Origin: an uncultured Latescibacterota bacterium
GTDB taxonomy: Bacteria > Latescibacterota > UBA2968 > UBA8231
Reading direction: 5' to 3'
NCBI GenBank assembly: GCA_951813615.1
Contig: OX638377.1
Span: 806,001 to 870,000 of the forward strand
Length of the DNA stretch: 64,000 bases
Shown here: positions 1 through 7,906 of the stretch, one piece after another
How positions within the stretch are numbered: the stretch's first letter is position 1
Layout of the letters: each line of letters starts with the position of its first letter
Notes under the pieces: model-generated
The model's input: only the letters and a program-made list of their open reading frames with translations
Databases searched by the model: none
What the model was told of the DNA's origin: nothing
Made by a program: the position numbers and the translations under genes

Positions 1-1
1 C

Positions 2-1153
2 AGCGTGCAGGTCGATCCATTCAAGCGGCCGGATATTGCTCGGCGCTACGACAGCGGCGGTTGGCCGGCTCTAGTAGTGGCCCTGCCAGACGGGCGGGTT
101 TTCGCGCGGGCTGTGGATATTCCACCAGCTAACGTCGAGCCTTATTTGCGTCGGTTGCACACGGCCTACGAGGAAAAGCGCGAAGTAATCGTCGCCAAGG
201 TGCAGCGCGCCGCCGCCCGTCCCAAGGTTGAGAAACCTGTTACAATAGATGCCGTTTACCGCGCGTGCGCGGTTGCCTTTGATTCGACCCACGGCGGCTT
301 CGGCGGTCCGACCAAGTTTCTCGAAACTTCGACGTTGCGCTTCCTGCTCGTCTATGCCGAGACGCGGGGTGCAGCACCAGCTCGGCAGATGGCCTTGGCT
401 AGCTTGGATGCAGTGCTTGCCTCGCCGCTTGGCGACAGCGGTGGTTTTCGGGCGTATTCGTACGCGCCGGATTGGAGTGCGCCTGCGAGTGAGCGGGATG
501 CCCTCGATCAGGCGGCCATGTTGCATCTGTTGCTGGAGGCCGATCAGCCCCGTTACGCCGAGTCGGCCAGAGCACTGCTCGGCTTTGTCGAGGGCGCGCT
601 CTTCGACGCCGACGCGGGCGCATTCCGCGGCCGCCAAGTCTTGGCCGGCACGTGGTGGACCGATCCCACGCTCTACACCGACCGCCAAGCGGCCCTGATA
701 CGGGCCTATCTCGCCGCGGCCGCTGCGCTAGGCGACGACCGGGCCGCTCAGGTGGCCTTGCAAGCCGGCGACGCGCTCGTCAATCGCTGCATCGACGGCC
801 GCGGGCGGGTGCGGCGCGTCTGCAACTCAGAAGGCGAGGGCAGTGCTGGCCTGCTCGTCGATCAAGCCTTGGTGGCATTAGCTCTGTGGGAGTTGGGCCA
901 GTGGAGTGGGGAGGCGCGTTTTGCCACGGCTGCTGAGCAGGTTGAGCGTTTTATGGAGCAATCGTACGATCTCCCTACTGCCCTCGGTCCGCTATCGCAC
1001 TACGACAAGGCTCTTGCTCTCCAGTTCTACGGGCGACAGGGCCGTGCCGAGCAGGTGGTCGCCTTGGCTGGCGAGCCGCGTCTGTCTCAGTCGCCCGGCC
1101 GAGCGCATAGCTCGTGGGCACGGGCCTTGCTGCTGTACGGCCCGCCGCTATGA
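2..1153 (+). CDS. C-terminal part of a YyaL/DUF255-type thioredoxin-domain protein (5' truncated)
   Basis: The reading frame is open from the first bases, so the gene starts upstream of the window. The visible start resembles the end of the thioredoxin-like domain of the DUF255/YyaL family (VDPFKRPDIARRYDSGGWP, compare the family pattern VDxEERPDI...GGWP), followed by a PDGRVF turn. The remaining ~350 residues are Ala/Leu-rich helices of the kind expected for the family's six-hairpin (alpha/alpha) domain, with GGFGGPTKF as a recognisable family motif. The N-terminal CxxC region lies outside the window. The stop overlaps the next ATG (ATGA). Biochemical role is not settled for the family. Confidence 0.75.
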   Translation, partial: SVQVDPFKRPDIARRYDSGGWPALVVALPDGRVFARAVDIPPANVEPYLRRLHTAYEEKREVIVAKVQRAAARPKVEKPVTIDAVYRACAVAFDSTHGGFGGPTKFLETSTLRFLLVYAETRGAAPARQMALASLDAVLASPLGDSGGFRAYSYAPDWSAPASERDALDQAAMLHLLLEADQPRYAESARALLGFVEGALFDADAGAFRGRQVLAGTWWTDPTLYTDRQAALIRAYLAAAAALGDDRAAQVALQAGDALVNRCIDGRGRVRRVCNSEGEGSAGLLVDQALVALALWELGQWSGEARFATAAEQVERFMEQSYDLPTALGPLSHYDKALALQFYGRQGRAEQVVALAGEPRLSQSPGRAHSSWARALLLYGPPL

Positions 1154-2049
1154 GAATTTTGGTGACAGGTGCCACTGGCTTTTTGGGCCGTACTTTGCTC
1201 TCCTTGGAGGGGGAAGTCGAGTGGATGGGCTGCGGCCGTCGACCCGCTGCCGAGGGCATTCCCTATCGTCCGGTTGACCTAGCCGACCACAAGGCAGTGG
1301 CCGCACTCGTCGCCGAACTAGCCCCGGATTGGGTGATCAACGCCGCGGCCATGACCGATGTCGATGGTTGCGAAAAAGACGTGCTGGCCGCGCGGCAAGC
1401 CAACGTCGATATTCCCGAGAACTTGGCCGTGGCTTGCGACGCGACCGGCGCTGGCTTGGTTCATATCTCCACGGACTACGTCTTCGACGGCAAGTGCGGC
1501 CCCTACGGCGAAGGAGATGCGGCTAATCCGCTGTCTTGCTACGGTCAACTCAAACTCGAAAGCGAGGGTATACTAAAGAAAATGGAGCGGGTGCTCGTCG
1601 TGCGGACCCTGTGGCTGTACGGCTATGTCCCGCAGGCTGGGTCCAACTTTCTCACTTGGGCGTTGCGGTCGCTGTCTAGCGGCCAGCCCCTGCGGGTCTT
1701 TGCCGACCAGTGGGGCAACCCGACTTACATCTGCGATTTAGCCCGCGCCTTGGTGGCCCTGTGCGGCCAAGAGGCGCGGGGCTTGTTGCACATAGGCGGC
1801 GCGACCTTTATGACGCGCTGGGAGATGGCGCGGGAACTGGCCTGTTTCTTTGGCATCGACGACGCGTTGATTGAACCCGTGCTAACCCGCGCAGCCGGGC
1901 TGCCAGCCGCGCGCCCCCTGCGCTCTGGTCTGCGCACCGACGCGCTGGAAGCCGCGCTCGGTCGCCGACCCATGAGCTTTGCCGAGGGGCTGCAATGCCT
2001 TGCTGCGGCTCCGCATTTTCGCCGCGACTTTCCCCAATTTGCCCGCTAG
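1150..2049 (+). CDS. RmlD-like dTDP-4-dehydrorhamnose reductase (SDR family)
   Basis: 299 residues. The N-terminus carries the NAD(P)-binding glycine motif GATGFLG at residues ~7-13. The catalytic STDYVFDG stretch and YxxxK (YGQLK, ~134-138) are those of the extended SDRs of the RmlD group, which reduce dTDP-4-keto-6-deoxyhexose to dTDP-rhamnose. The ATG at 1150 overlaps the upstream stop by four bases and is preferred over an in-frame GTG at 1114, because the Rossmann strand begins right after it. Two glycosyltransferases follow, which fits nucleotide-sugar supply for a surface glycan. No rmlA, rmlB or rmlC is in the window, so a related reductase specificity is possible. Confidence 0.75.
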   Translation: MRILVTGATGFLGRTLLSLEGEVEWMGCGRRPAAEGIPYRPVDLADHKAVAALVAELAPDWVINAAAMTDVDGCEKDVLAARQANVDIPENLAVACDATGAGLVHISTDYVFDGKCGPYGEGDAANPLSCYGQLKLESEGILKKMERVLVVRTLWLYGYVPQAGSNFLTWALRSLSSGQPLRVFADQWGNPTYICDLARALVALCGQEARGLLHIGGATFMTRWEMARELACFFGIDDALIEPVLTRAAGLPAARPLRSGLRTDALEAALGRRPMSFAEGLQCLAAAPHFRRDFPQFAR

Positions 2050-2059
2050 CGTACTTCTC

Positions 2060-2785
2060 ATGGACCCCGTGCAGATTTCACTGATAACGCCCACGTACAA
2101 CGAGCGGGAAAATCTGCCGATTTTGGCGGAAGAAATCTTCGCGATCGTCGGCCAAGAGTCGGATATCGACTTGGAGCTCATCGTGGTAGATGACAACTCG
2201 CCCGACGGCACCGGCGAGGTGGCCGAGTCGCTGAAGACCCGCTATCCTGTCCAGGTGGTCCATCGGCCGGGTAAGCTCGGCTTGGGGTCGGCGGTGATGG
2301 CGGGTTTCGCGCAGTCGGCGCGACCACATCTCGGAGTGATAGACGCCGACTTGAGCCACGACCCGGCGATTTTGCCCGAGCTCGTCCGCAGTCTGCGCGA
2401 ATGCGATATTGCCATGGGCAGCCGCTTCGGCGCGACTAGCCGAGTCGAACGGTGGGCTTGGCACCGCAAGCTGCTTTCGCAAGCCGGCGTGGGTGCGGCT
2501 CGCCTGCTAACTGGGGTCGAGGACCCGCTGTCGGGTTATTTCTGTCTGCGCCGCCAAGTAATACAGGACCTAGTACTCACGTCCTCGGGCTACAAAATTT
2601 TGCTCGAAATTTTGGTCAAGGGCCGCTATCGGCAGCATTGCTCGGTGCCTTTTGTCTTTCGCAACCGCCAGTTCAGTTCCAGCAAGTTGGACCTGCGTGA
2701 GTATTTACTCTTTGCCAAACAAATCCTCTACTTCAGCGGCTACAAGCTCATGGGCCGCCACCGAAGGGCTAGATCGTGCGACTGA
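2060..2785 (+). CDS. Polyprenol-phosphate mannosyltransferase-like GT2 glycosyltransferase
   Basis: 241 residues with a GT-A fold: TPTYNERENLP at the N-terminus, VVDDNSPDGT, and the metal-binding DAD in GVIDADLSHDP (~residues 94-104). Family knowledge: DPM1-like enzymes move a sugar from GDP- or UDP-sugar to polyprenyl phosphate at the inner face of the membrane. This copy lacks the C-terminal membrane helices of bacterial GtrB and resembles the short DPM1 form. ATG 2060 is chosen because homology begins there (VQISLITPTYNE). The 3' end overlaps the next gene by ten bases, so translation is probably coupled. Confidence 0.8.
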   Translation: MDPVQISLITPTYNERENLPILAEEIFAIVGQESDIDLELIVVDDNSPDGTGEVAESLKTRYPVQVVHRPGKLGLGSAVMAGFAQSARPHLGVIDADLSHDPAILPELVRSLRECDIAMGSRFGATSRVERWAWHRKLLSQAGVGAARLLTGVEDPLSGYFCLRRQVIQDLVLTSSGYKILLEILVKGRYRQHCSVPFVFRNRQFSSSKLDLREYLLFAKQILYFSGYKLMGRHRRARSCD

Positions 2786-4449
2786 GCGTTGTTTTCCTCA
2801 GCTACAATACCCGCTCCCTGACCCGCCAGGCCCTGAGTTCTGTGCTCGCAGCGGCTGAAGGCCTAGAAGTGGAGATATTCGTCGTTGACAATGCCTCGGC
2901 GGATGGCAGCGCCGACATGGTAGCCGAGGAGTTCCCGCAAGTGAAGCTCATTTGCAATGAGGCCAATGTGGGTTTTGCGGCTGGCAACAACGTGGCCCTG
3001 CGGCAGGTGGCCGGAGAATACGCCCTGCTGATCAACACCGATACCATCGTGCGCCGAGATGCGCTGCGCACGATGGTAGAGTTCTTGGACGCGCACCCGG
3101 AAGCTGGAGCCTGCGGGTGCAAAATTCTCGACCCGGACGGCACTTTGCAGCTCGACAGCCGCCGCGGCTTCCCCACGCCGTTGGCTGCCTTTTGCAAGAT
3201 GTCGGGCCTGAGCCGCCTCTTTCCCAAGCACCCGCTCATCGCCCACTACCACATGACGTATCTCGACCCCGAACAGACGGCCGAAGTCGAGGTGCTGTCT
3301 GGTTCCTGCATGATGGTGAGGAAGGCGGCTATGGATGAAGTCGGCCTGCTCGACGAGGACTACTTCATGTACGGCGAGGACATCGACTGGTGCTATCGCT
3401 TCCACCAAGCCGGCTGGAAGATCTACTACGTGCCGACGACTGAGATCATCCATTTCCGCGGCGAGAGTGGCCGGGGAGTGCCGCTGCGAATTCTCTATCG
3501 CAAGAGCCACGCCATGTCGATTTTTGTCAACAAGCACATGGTGCGGCGCTTTCGCTTCTTCCCGCTATGGCTTTTGCAGGTGGGCATTGCCCTGTACGGG
3601 ACGTTTCGCTTCCTCGCCCGGACTGGTCGCGCCTTAGCCATGCCGCTGATCGACGCCGGCTTGGTGCTCTGCGGCCTGAAGCTGGGTTTAGCGGTGCGCT
3701 ACCACCAAGAGCTGGCACCCTTCATCTACCGCATTGAGCAGGCCGGCAATCTCCTTGGCCTCGCCGTTCAGCCGACGCGCTGGCTGGTGCCGCCTCCGTA
3801 CTCGGATTTGCAATGGGCTGCGGTGTACGGCGCTTCGACCTTGGTCTGGCTGCTGGCATTTTACATGTCGGGCCTGTACGACCGCCGCCGCTATTCAGTG
3901 GCGTGGTCGGTGGTGGGGGTGACGCTGGGTTTTGCCTTTATCGTGATGCTAGTTTTCTTCTTTAAGGCATACAACTTCTCGCGGCTGGCCGCAGTCGCGG
4001 CTTGGTTTTGCAACGCACTGTTAATCGCTGGTTGGCGCTTGGTCGCGCGTTGGTTTCTGCACCAGCGCGGTCGCGAGGGCCGATTGCGCACCCTGCTGGT
4101 GGGAACCGATGCAGCCGCCGTGGATTTCGTCGAACAGCTAGAGCGGGCGGGTATGGCCCACTGCAATCTGATCGGCGTGGTGGGAGAGACTTCTGAGCAG
4201 CGCGGTCGCTCGGTGGCTGGTCGCCCAGTGGTCGGCCACATCGGCGAGTTGGAGAAGCTGGTGAGCGACTTTGCCATCGACCACCTCGTGTTCACCCCGA
4301 GCGCTATGGCGTCATTTTTGGAACAGCCGGTGCAGGCGCGGGATTTGCGCGTTAGCATGGTGCCGATTGCGTTTGCCGAGATGGTTGCCGATCGCGGTGC
4401 AGACGACTCCGCGCCTTTGCCCCTCGTGGAGATTCGGGTAGGCAGTTGA
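2776..4449 (+). CDS. GT2 rhamnosyltransferase-like domain fused to membrane/CoA-binding half of a sugar-phosphate transferase
   Basis: 557 residues, GTG start overlapping the preceding stop. Residues 1-~250 are a GT2 domain (SYNTRSLT, DNASADGSADM, INTDTI, YGEDIDWCYR) like WbbL-type rhamnosyltransferases. About five hydrophobic segments follow (roughly 257-280, 286-310, 349-371, 376-397, 406-429). The C-terminus (~435-557) is a Rossmann-like domain (LLVGTDAAAVDFVEQLE) matching the CoA-binding-like domain that normally precedes the catalytic domain of polyprenyl glycosylphosphotransferases. The catalytic bacterial sugar-transferase domain itself is absent; compare the complete enzyme at 41085-42539. 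The C-terminal half may anchor or regulate the GT2 domain. Confidence 0.75.
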   Translation: MRLSVVFLSYNTRSLTRQALSSVLAAAEGLEVEIFVVDNASADGSADMVAEEFPQVKLICNEANVGFAAGNNVALRQVAGEYALLINTDTIVRRDALRTMVEFLDAHPEAGACGCKILDPDGTLQLDSRRGFPTPLAAFCKMSGLSRLFPKHPLIAHYHMTYLDPEQTAEVEVLSGSCMMVRKAAMDEVGLLDEDYFMYGEDIDWCYRFHQAGWKIYYVPTTEIIHFRGESGRGVPLRILYRKSHAMSIFVNKHMVRRFRFFPLWLLQVGIALYGTFRFLARTGRALAMPLIDAGLVLCGLKLGLAVRYHQELAPFIYRIEQAGNLLGLAVQPTRWLVPPPYSDLQWAAVYGASTLVWLLAFYMSGLYDRRRYSVAWSVVGVTLGFAFIVMLVFFFKAYNFSRLAAVAAWFCNALLIAGWRLVARWFLHQRGREGRLRTLLVGTDAAAVDFVEQLERAGMAHCNLIGVVGETSEQRGRSVAGRPVVGHIGELEKLVSDFAIDHLVFTPSAMASFLEQPVQARDLRVSMVPIAFAEMVADRGADDSAPLPLVEIRVGS

Positions 4450-4460
4450 ACCGGGTGGTG

Positions 4461-4489
4461 TTGATTTCTTACCTTTATTTACGTATTGT
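4461..4489 (+). promoter_or_regulatory. Candidate sigma70-type promoter for the ABC operon
   Basis: TTGATT (4461-4466), a 17-base spacer and TATTGT (4484-4489) lie in an AT-rich gap after the glycan operon. They end 29 bases before the permease ATG, which has GGGAG upstream. Confidence 0.4.
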
Positions 4490-4518
4490 GAACGCGAGCA
4501 TACGCTGGGAGAATAACT

Positions 4519-5220
4519 ATGTCTGAGATGCGTTTGGCCGGCGGTCGAGAGATCGTGCTGCCGATGAGCAGAGCAGTAGAAATCAGTTTTCGCAGCCTGA
4601 AAATTCGCTTTGGCCGCTCGCTGATTACCACCAGCGGCGTGGTTCTGGCCATTGCCTTTTTAATGTCGGTGTGGAGCAACAACGAAATCGTCAGCAGCCT
4701 GCGGAACGCGGATAAAAGCGAGATCAACTTGCTGTTGCAAAAAAACGGCATTGAGACAGGCCTCACCGAGGCCGGTGACGCTTCCGAAGAGGCCATGAGT
4801 CGCCTGCAAGAAGAGCGGTCCAAGCAGACTTGGCTCATTAGTCTCTCGCTTTTGGTCTGTGTCGTCGGCATTGCCAATGCCATGTTGATGTCGGTGACCG
4901 AGCGGTTCCGCGAGATCGGCACCATGAAGTGCCTCGGCGCCCTGGACACCTTTATCGTCAAGCTCTTCCTCCTCGAATCGACCTTTCAGGGGTTGGCGGG
5001 GACTTCGGCGGGAATAGTCATTGGCTTTGCGCTGACACTGGGGTTGGCTCTGCTCGATTACGGCAGTTACACGTTCACCTATTTCCCGCTGGTCGGCATC
5101 GCCGAATCGGTTGGCTACGCCTTGGTGGTGGGGACCTTGCTTTCGCTGGTCGGTGCCATGTTGCCAGCGTACCGTGCGGCCAAAATGGAGCCGGTCGAGG
5201 CCATGCGCTCTGACACTTGA
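4519..5220 (+). CDS. Compact MacB/FtsX-type ABC transporter permease
   Basis: 233 residues. One N-terminal membrane helix (about 30-52) is followed by a short polar, coiled-coil-prone stretch (~55-107) and then the three-helix FtsX-like core with the family signature VTERFREIGTMKCLGA and the C-terminal PAYRAAKMEPVEAMR. Typical MacB/LolC permeases carry a periplasmic domain of ~200 residues between helix 1 and the core; here it is reduced to ~55. The ATPase gene follows 21 bases later. Family members export lipoproteins, peptides or macrolides; the substrate here is unknown. Confidence 0.8.
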   Translation: MSEMRLAGGREIVLPMSRAVEISFRSLKIRFGRSLITTSGVVLAIAFLMSVWSNNEIVSSLRNADKSEINLLLQKNGIETGLTEAGDASEEAMSRLQEERSKQTWLISLSLLVCVVGIANAMLMSVTERFREIGTMKCLGALDTFIVKLFLLESTFQGLAGTSAGIVIGFALTLGLALLDYGSYTFTYFPLVGIAESVGYALVVGTLLSLVGAMLPAYRAAKMEPVEAMRSDT

Positions 5221-5241
5221 TTCCCTAAGAGGAGATCTGAG

Positions 5242-6015
5242 ATGACCGAAACCGCCCCGGGCGAGGTCGCTGTCCAAGAAGAAGCGGAAAAACGCACTGT
5301 AGTACGGACCCAACAGGTAAAGAAAATTTACTTGATGGGTGAGATCGAGGTCCATGCCCTGCGCGGGGTGGACATGGAGATTTACACTGGCGAGTACCTG
5401 TCGATCATGGGGCCTTCGGGCTCGGGTAAGAGCACCTTCTTCAACATGGTCGGCGGCCTCGACAAGCCCTCGGAGGGCAAGGTGTACATCGACGAGGTGG
5501 ACGTCGCCCAGCTCGATGCGTATGAGTTGGCTTGGCTGCGCTGCCGCAAGATCGGCTACATCTTCCAGTCGTTCAACTTGATCCCGGTGATGACCGCGCT
5601 CGAAAACGTCACCTTGCCGATGGTCTTCGCCGGCCTAACCAGCGACGAGGCCCGCGACAAAGGCATGGAACTTTTGGGCAAGGTGGGCCTTGGCGAGCGG
5701 CACTCGCATAAGCCCTACGAGCTTTCGGGCGGCCAGCAGCAGCGCGTGGCCGTCGCCCGCGCCTTGGCCAACGACCCAGCCGTCGTCCTCGCCGACGAGC
5801 CGACGGGGAATCTGGACCTGCGCACCGGTACCGAAATCATCGAATTGCTCAAAGAGATGAACGAAAACTCCGGTGTGACCGTCATCTCGGCGACCCACGA
5901 CCACAAGATGCTCAGTGTTTCCGACCGCGTGGTGTGGGTCAAGGACGGCCAAGTCGATCACGTGCGCAATCGCGAAGACCTAGATATCGAAGTAACCCAC
6001 GTAGAAGGCGAGTAG
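5242..6015 (+). CDS. LolD/MacB-type ABC transporter ATP-binding protein
   Basis: 257 residues with all nucleotide-binding motifs: Walker A GPSGSGKST (~56-64), Q-loop in IGYIFQSFNL, signature LSGGQQQR (~158-165), Walker B VVLADEPTGN (~178-187) and switch His in SATHDH. The first ~20 residues are a charged extension before the domain. AGGAG lies about 8 bases before ATG 5242. It should form a dimer that drives the compact permease encoded immediately upstream. Its stop TAG shares a base with the GTG of the next gene. Confidence 0.9.
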   Translation: MTETAPGEVAVQEEAEKRTVVRTQQVKKIYLMGEIEVHALRGVDMEIYTGEYLSIMGPSGSGKSTFFNMVGGLDKPSEGKVYIDEVDVAQLDAYELAWLRCRKIGYIFQSFNLIPVMTALENVTLPMVFAGLTSDEARDKGMELLGKVGLGERHSHKPYELSGGQQQRVAVARALANDPAVVLADEPTGNLDLRTGTEIIELLKEMNENSGVTVISATHDHKMLSVSDRVVWVKDGQVDHVRNREDLDIEVTHVEGE

Positions 6016-6803
6016 TGCTGCCGACCTACCCGGCCGCCTTCTGGGTCTGTGCGGTGGGGGCCGTGTTGTTGATGGGGGTGGCTAAGGCCGGTTTTGGCGG
6101 TGGGATCGGCATTTTGGCCACCCCACTTTTGGCGCTGACGGTTTCGGTGGCGGACGCGGCGGCTCTATTGCTGCCGCTGTTGATCGCCTGCGATGTGTTC
6201 GCCGTCCGGCACTACCGCCGCACCTTCGACAAAATGAGCGTCCAACGGCTCCTGCCTGGTTCTGTTTTGGGGATCGGTGCTGGGGCCTTTTTTTTTGGAT
6301 ATTTCAGTCAGCACGAGCGCGTTCTAGAGATGGGCTTGGGCTGCTTGGCCTTGCTGTTTGTCGCTTTCCAGTTTGGGCGGGCGGCGATTGTCGGGGCCGT
6401 GCGGAAGCAGCGTCCGGGGCCGCTGGCCGGCGTACTGATGGGCACGATTTCGGGCTTTACCTCGACGATTGCCCACGCTGGGGCACCGCCGGTGGTCATC
6501 TACTTACTGCCGCAGCAGCTACCGCGCCATGTCTTCGTCGGCACCACGGTCATCTTTTTTGCCATGCTCAATCTGCTCAAACTGCCGCCCTATTGGGGCT
6601 TGGGGCTTTTTCACGCCGACATTTTTAAGACGACCTTGCTGCTGGCACCGCTGGCGTACGTCGGAGTGAAGTTGGGTGTGTTTTTGAATCAACAATTTAG
6701 CGACGTGTGGTTTAATCGGGTGGTGTATGGGATGTTGTTGGTGACGGCGGTGCAGTTGATTACTGGAGATAATTTACTGGAGGGGATGGTCAGTGGGCGA
6801 TAG
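6015..6803 (+). CDS. TSUP (TauE/SafE-like) membrane permease
   Basis: 262 residues, very hydrophobic, with about eight membrane helices and the repeated TSUP signatures (GVAKAGFGGGIGILATPLL near the N-terminus; GVLMGTISGFTSTIAHAGAPP in the second half). Family knowledge: TSUP proteins move sulfite, taurine-derived or other organosulfur anions. GTG 6015 is chosen because it overlaps the ABC ATPase stop (TAGTG) and begins just before the first helix; a longer in-frame start at 5934 would give an Arg-rich tail. Co-translation with an ABC exporter is unusual and its substrate is unknown. Confidence 0.8.
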   Translation: MLPTYPAAFWVCAVGAVLLMGVAKAGFGGGIGILATPLLALTVSVADAAALLLPLLIACDVFAVRHYRRTFDKMSVQRLLPGSVLGIGAGAFFFGYFSQHERVLEMGLGCLALLFVAFQFGRAAIVGAVRKQRPGPLAGVLMGTISGFTSTIAHAGAPPVVIYLLPQQLPRHVFVGTTVIFFAMLNLLKLPPYWGLGLFHADIFKTTLLLAPLAYVGVKLGVFLNQQFSDVWFNRVVYGMLLVTAVQLITGDNLLEGMVSGR

Positions 6804-6838
6804 ACCTTGCGCCTCAAAATCGCGGCGCACGGACAGTT

Positions 6839-7279
6839 TCAGGGTGTCCGTAGTTCCCTTATTGCATTTATTACATCAACGGCTTCGCCCGGCGCGACGA
6901 TGGGTATGCGGTTGTGTTCCTTCAGAGAAAGGAGGTGCTGGTCGCCGGAGACGATGAGACACCCTTGATTTTCGATGGCCAACGCCAAAAAGAGATCGTC
7001 GGCTGGATCGTCGGCGATGACCGGGGGGATAGATGTGGGAGAGGGTACGTAGGTCACCAAGTTCATCAGATAGGCAAGTATCTGATCAGGCGAAGTATCA
7101 AGTGCTGAGATCCTTCGAGAAAATTTAGGATACTCAATTACCCGTTTTGCTTCCTCCACAGCGGCCTCGCAGCTAATAACTTCCAACATGCCACCGCGGC
7201 CCCATTTAAGTAGTTGGTTGGGCGGGCCATCCCATAGCAGACCAGAAACGAGCACATTAGTGTCTAGGACGACTCTCAT
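6839..7279 (-). CDS. PIN-domain ribonuclease toxin
   Basis: 146 residues. The PIN fold acidic residues are visible: LDTN near the N-terminus (Asp6), Glu in the EEAKRVIEYPKF helix, and DDLFLALAIENQG...SGD toward the C-terminus. Members of this subgroup (COG1569-like, putative PilT N-terminal) act as Mg-dependent RNases in type II toxin-antitoxin modules. The start codon directly abuts the stop of the antitoxin gene, so the two are co-translated with the antitoxin first. Confidence 0.85.
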   Translation of the reverse strand: MRVVLDTNVLVSGLLWDGPPNQLLKWGRGGMLEVISCEAAVEEAKRVIEYPKFSRRISALDTSPDQILAYLMNLVTYVPSPTSIPPVIADDPADDLFLALAIENQGCLIVSGDQHLLSLKEHNRIPIVAPGEAVDVINAIRELRTP

Positions 7280-7513
7280 CTAGGCTCGACGGAGTTGGTG
7301 GACAATGCGGGAGATTTCTTCGAGCGAGGGCTGAGTAGAATCCGCTACGGCAGCGGCTCGGTCGAGCAGGTCGGATGGATTATCTTCAAAAGCGACGACC
7401 TTAAACAGCGGTTTGGATCGCTTGACGACGACGATTTCGCGCCATTGCTCTAAGTATTCGGCAATGCGCGGCAATTGCTGGCGAAATTCCTTTGCGCTCA
7501 AGTATTTAGCCAT
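7280..7513 (-). CDS. Phd/YefM-like antitoxin
   Basis: 77 residues (MAKYLSAKEFRQQLPRIAEY...). The N-terminal strand-helix with a VVVKRSKPLFKVV segment is typical of Phd/YefM DNA-binding antitoxins, and the C-terminal helix would wrap the PIN toxin. ATG at 7513 is chosen over an upstream in-frame start at 7570 because AGGAG sits 7 bases before it and the shorter start matches the family. It lies immediately upstream of the PIN toxin with no gap. Confidence 0.75.
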   Translation of the reverse strand: MAKYLSAKEFRQQLPRIAEYLEQWREIVVVKRSKPLFKVVAFEDNPSDLLDRAAAVADSTQPSLEEISRIVHQLRRA

Positions 7514-7528
7514 GAGAAATCTCCTATG

Positions 7529-7578
7529 AAGTTCAACTTTAAGTAACTTTAGTATAAATTCTGCCGCCAAAAAATCAA
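7529..7578 (-). promoter_or_regulatory. Candidate promoter and operator of the toxin-antitoxin pair
   Basis: On the minus strand TTGATT (7578-7573), a 16-base spacer and TATACT (7556-7551) precede the antitoxin. Between the -10 and the start codon the hexamer AACTTT (plus-strand reading) occurs at 7535-7540 and 7545-7550, exactly one helical turn apart. This could be an autoregulatory operator; that is inference. Confidence 0.4.
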
Positions 7579-7780
7579 GCTAGTCGCCGGTCGGTGGCGG
7601 TGCCCGGCAATAGACCTTTGCTGCTAAGGTGAAGGCACTGTTGGGCATACCGAAGAGGAGGGGCACTGGGCGAACACGATTCATACAAAGCGCGATGGCC
7701 CTGATATAGGTTTGACGGCAATTGGGGACTCGTCCTTATTGTGCCTACTATCAGGTATAAGTCATTCAGGGAGCTAAAAA

Positions 7781-7903
7781 ATGGCAAAGACAAAGCGCGT
7801 CGTACAGAAGGCACCCAAAAAGGGAAAGATAAAGATAGCCACTATTAAAAAGGCGGTTGCCAGTGTCAAGGAAGCTAGCCCACAACCTCGCAAGGCTAGA
7901 TAA
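7781..7903 (+). CDS. Small lysine-rich basic protein (40 aa)
   Basis: A 40-codon ORF with AGGGAG about 7 bases before its ATG. It ends three bases before the ATG of the aldo/keto reductase gene. The product has 11 Lys and 3 Arg against one Glu, begins MAKTKRVVQKAPKKGK, and alternates Ala, Val and Lys like the tails of histone H1-like or ribosome-associated proteins. No family is recognised. The good ribosome-binding site and tight linkage argue for a real gene. A role in nucleic-acid binding is only suggested by charge. Confidence 0.5.
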   Translation: MAKTKRVVQKAPKKGKIKIATIKKAVASVKEASPQPRKAR

Positions 7904-7906
7904 GCA

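Noticed and set aside
7575..7814. 79-residue minus-strand ORF between the antitoxin and the small basic ORF
   Set aside because: No ribosome-binding site or recognisable features, and it overlaps the better-supported 40-codon ORF on the plus strand.
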